Source: CAZDDI01 sp964504195
GTDB taxonomy: Bacteria; Chloroflexota; Anaerolineae; B4-G1; SLSP01
NCBI GenBank assembly: GCA_964504195.1
Contig: CAZDDI010000037.1
Coordinates: 1 to 41,965, forward strand
Direction of reading: 5' to 3'
DNA: 41,965 bases
A program made the translations under genes and the position numbers. The notes under the pieces are model-generated. The model searched no databases. It was not told the DNA's origin and saw nothing but the letters and a program-made list of their open reading frames with translations. Positions 39,810 through 41,965 of the stretch are shown here, in pieces. Positions within the stretch are counted from its first letter, which is position 1; each line of letters opens with the position of its first letter.

Positions 39810-41093
39810 ATGCACCCATCCCATAATCGCCATCGCTGGTTTGTCGTGATTGTCTTTTTCCTCTTCATGCTGCTGCACCAAGCCGATAAATTGCTCATTG
39901 GCCCGCTTACCACGCCCATCATGGAATCCTTCGGCATCAACGAGGAGCAGATGGGGCGGGTCTTCACCGGCGCGCTGATTGTGGGCGCGGTGCTGTATCC
40001 CCTTTGGGGCTACCTCTACGACCGCTATGCGCGCGCCAAACTGCTCGCGCTGGCAGCGTTTATCTGGGGTTCTACCACCTGGCTCAGCGCGCTCGCGCCC
40101 ACCTTCCCGCTCTTCGTCGCCTCGCGTGCCACCACCGGCATTGACGATTCCAGCTATCCCGGCCTCTACAGCCTCATAGCAGATTATTTCGGCCCGAACG
40201 TGCGGGGCAAGGTCTACGGCTTCTTGCAGCTCTCCGCGCCGCTGGGCTATCTGTTGGGGATGATTTTGGGCCTGATGCTGAGCGATTCGCTGGGTTGGCG
40301 CGGCATCTTCTATCTCACCGGTGGGTTAGGGATCATCCTTTCTGCCGTGATTTACTTCGGCGTGCGCGAAGCGCCGCGTGGTCAGAGCGAGCCGGAGCTG
40401 GCCGACCTGGCCGAAACCGGGCAGTTCCGCTTCGAGTGGCGTGTGGCCCGTGACCTGTTTCGCAAGCCCACGCTCCGCATCCTCTTCGTGCAGGGCTTCT
40501 TCGGCGTGTTCCCCTGGAACGTCATCACTTACTGGTTCTTCCGTTATCTCGAAGTGGAGCGCAACTATGATCAAAATGCCATCCTGGTTACGATGGTTAT
40601 AGCGGTGTTAGTATTGGCTGCTGGCTATCCGTTAGGGGGTGCACTTGGTGACTTTTTCTTTCGCCGTAACCCGCGCGGGCGCGTCTTGACCTCTGCCTTC
40701 GGTGTGTTGATGGGCGCGCTTTTACTCATCATCGCTATGCAGACGCCGATTGCGGAGACCACGCGCTTTACCATTGCCCTGGCGGCCATGTCGCTCTTTA
40801 TCCCCATCGCCGCGCCCAACCTAGTCTCCACCGTGTACGACATCACCCTGCCCGAAGTGCGCAGCACGGCGCTGGCAGTACAATACTTCATCGAATCAGC
40901 GGGCGCGGCGACCGCCCCCTGGCTGGCGGGCTATCTTGCCGTGCGTTATAGCCTCGGCGACGCCATCCTCTGGATCTGCGTTTCCACCTGGCTGTTGTGC
41001 TTCGTGTTCTACCTCGTCACCGCGATCTTCGTCCCACGCGATATCGCTACCTTACGCAACGAGCTCCGCGCCCGTGCTGAGAGCGCCCGTTGA
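39810..41093 (+). CDS. Major facilitator superfamily transporter
   Basis: 427 residues with about 12 hydrophobic helices and a central cytoplasmic loop (about 190-225). The first half has the signature GYLYDRYARAKLL between helices 2 and 3 (MFS motif A type) and SRATTGIDDSSYPGLYSLIADYF in helix 4-5, resembling the spinster-like/sphingolipid- or anion-carrier branch more than sugar porters. Substrate unknown. GGAGG lies 7-8 nt before ATG 39810. It is downstream of ung after a heptad-filled spacer and has no functional link to it. Confidence 0.88.
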   Translation: MHPSHNRHRWFVVIVFFLFMLLHQADKLLIGPLTTPIMESFGINEEQMGRVFTGALIVGAVLYPLWGYLYDRYARAKLLALAAFIWGSTTWLSALAPTFPLFVASRATTGIDDSSYPGLYSLIADYFGPNVRGKVYGFLQLSAPLGYLLGMILGLMLSDSLGWRGIFYLTGGLGIILSAVIYFGVREAPRGQSEPELADLAETGQFRFEWRVARDLFRKPTLRILFVQGFFGVFPWNVITYWFFRYLEVERNYDQNAILVTMVIAVLVLAAGYPLGGALGDFFFRRNPRGRVLTSAFGVLMGALLLIIAMQTPIAETTRFTIALAAMSLFIPIAAPNLVSTVYDITLPEVRSTALAVQYFIESAGAATAPWLAGYLAVRYSLGDAILWICVSTWLLCFVFYLVTAIFVPRDIATLRNELRARAESAR

Positions 41094-41174
41094 TACAGGC
41101 GGGGTTGCCAACTTGCCCTAAATCACCTATGATAAGAGCAAAGCCTTCGCGGGCCTGAATAGGAGGTGTTGCCC

Positions 41175-41447
41175 ATGTATGAGCACATTGCTTTGAAATT
41201 ACAGCTATCCCCCCAGGAATTAGAGCGCGAAAGTTTACGCTTGTTCTTGCGCCATCAATTGCGGCTGGTTGAATCTCAGTTGTTCAGTCTAGCGCATAAA
41301 TATGGCGTCCATACCATTGCTGAACTCGATAAGCTGGTGCAAAATGGTGCCATTCACGAAGAAGATGCCTTTGAAGACTTTTTTGAGTTTGATTATTTGG
41401 AATCTACCCGTGATATGTTGCGCGCGTCTTTGCAGGAGTTGGTGTGA
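41175..41447 (+). CDS. tumA: TumA-type antitoxin (putative)
   Basis: 90 residues, helical and acidic at the C-terminus (IHEEDAFEDFFEFDYLE). The partner gene downstream encodes a TumE-like toxin, and the 4-nt overlap fits an antitoxin-first pair. AGGAGG lies 8 nt before ATG 41175; a GTG at 41166 overlaps the SD and is rejected. Expected function is to bind and neutralise TumE and perhaps repress its own promoter. Assignment as TumA rests mainly on the partner and gene order. Confidence 0.75.
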   Translation: MYEHIALKLQLSPQELERESLRLFLRHQLRLVESQLFSLAHKYGVHTIAELDKLVQNGAIHEEDAFEDFFEFDYLESTRDMLRASLQELV

Positions 41448-41800
41448 ACTCGCTAGAGATAGTGCAACGTATCGCGGATGTCGAGTTTGCTTCGATTGTG
41501 ACGCAAACTGACCTGCTTGGCGTCAAGTTGCGGATCCTTTTGACCGATACCAGTTATGTGGATGTTTGGGCTTCATGTAAATTACAGGGCCGCTTTGGCA
41601 TACATTGGGAACGCAGACATTTGGATGGACGCATCTATCGCTATGACAACTTTCCTGATACTGATTGGGCACAGGTTGCAACTTTTCCCTTTCATTTTCA
41701 TGATGGTGATCAGAACAATGTTATTGCAGCCTCTTTTGCTCCAACGCTGGAACAGGGATTTCGCGATTTTATGTTGTTTGTGCGGAAAATCTTACTGTAG
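41444..41800 (+). CDS. tumE: TumE-family toxin (DUF6516)
   Basis: 118 residues matching the TumE/DUF6516 pattern: LRILLTDTSYVDVW (about 30-43), FGIHWERRHLDGRIYRYDN (the conserved HWE...YRYDN block, about 51-69) and TFPFHFHDG (about 80-88). The GTG start overlaps the antitoxin stop (GTGA). The family is described as the toxin of TumE-TumA systems; the mechanism is not known to me. It is the last gene in the window, followed by the 77-bp palindromic element. Confidence 0.82.
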   Translation: MNSLEIVQRIADVEFASIVTQTDLLGVKLRILLTDTSYVDVWASCKLQGRFGIHWERRHLDGRIYRYDNFPDTDWAQVATFPFHFHDGDQNNVIAASFAPTLEQGFRDFMLFVRKILL

Positions 41801-41823
41801 CGCTTTGCGATAGAACCTATCCC

Positions 41824-41900
41824 AAAATTTACGAAGGCGGTGGTTGAGCCTGTCGAAATCAGCGTTGGGTCTCGGCAGGCTCGACCACCGGTGGAATTTT
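41824..41900. repeat. 77-bp palindromic element, copy B
   Basis: AAAATTTACGAAGG ... GGTGGAATTTT. Arms GGTGGTTGAGCCTGTCGA and TCGGCAGGCTCGACCACC pair with two mismatches. Same element as 35552-35628. Confidence 0.85.
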
Positions 41901-41965
41901 CAGACGGGTTCTTGACTCTCCTGAAAGAAGTCGCACTTTAACACCACCCCATAGCCCGGCGGCGG

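Overview
The window is a bacterial chromosome fragment, most likely from a Chloroflexota (Anaerolineae/Caldilineae-type) metagenome-assembled genome. The reasons are indirect: secreted proteins rich in TPTATPT linkers, a YLPLVARN motif in a giant exported protein, LysM/PA14 and G5/beta-propeller lipoproteins, many short tandem repeats in gene spacers, and a 100-N scaffold gap. No rRNA, tRNA, phage or transposase gene was seen. Taxonomy is inference, not demonstrated.

Layout. At the left edge glucokinase (+) converges on a 7-kb minus-strand gene for an exported subtilisin fused to a 5'-nucleotidase. Both end in clear intrinsic terminators, separated by an 85-bp tandem palindromic repeat that contains the gap. 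A gene-free 1.1-kb stretch with several hairpins follows. From 9.85 to 27.63 kb all genes are on the minus strand: a GAF histidine kinase coupled to an AlkA-like glycosylase homologue, a phosphohexomutase, phosphopentomutase, a visibly AT-rich island (15.8-19.9 kb: small membrane proteins, an HNH-like protein overlapping a minimal nucleotidyltransferase, and two overlapping unknown genes), the GDP-mannose dehydratase/reductase pair, two lipoproteins with beta-propeller repeats, a CCA-type tRNA nucleotidyltransferase with an N-terminal DUF5678-like segment, and EF-P. A divergent promoter region at 27.65-27.88 kb switches to the plus strand: LysM lipoprotein, SpoU rRNA methyltransferase, a second secreted subtilisin (PKD/Fn3 tail), a LysM-PA14 protein, class II aldolase, an ATP-grasp/esterase pair, argS, dcd, ung, an MFS transporter and a TumA/TumE-type toxin-antitoxin pair.

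How the genes work together. glk, the phosphohexomutase, gmd and rmd fit hexose phosphorylation, isomerisation and GDP-6-deoxyhexose (GDP-D-rhamnose) supply for surface glycans. deoB and the extracellular 5'-nucleotidase domain fit nucleoside salvage. dcd and ung both limit uracil in DNA. Two secreted proteases and several LysM, PA14 and G5 proteins point to an active cell surface.

The most striking signal is not a gene. Many short spacers are built from degenerate 7-bp tandem words (TGCGTAA, ACGTGAA, GATTTGC, ATTCGCC, CTTGTGG, CTGGTTG and relatives). The arrays begin within 0-8 nt of a stop codon or run into the next Shine-Dalgarno, often as inverted pairs around an AT-rich centre. Other points worth a second look are the AT-rich island, the protease-nucleotidase fusion, an ArgRS with a degenerate HIGH motif, EF-P with Arg32, and the ATP-grasp/esterase pair.
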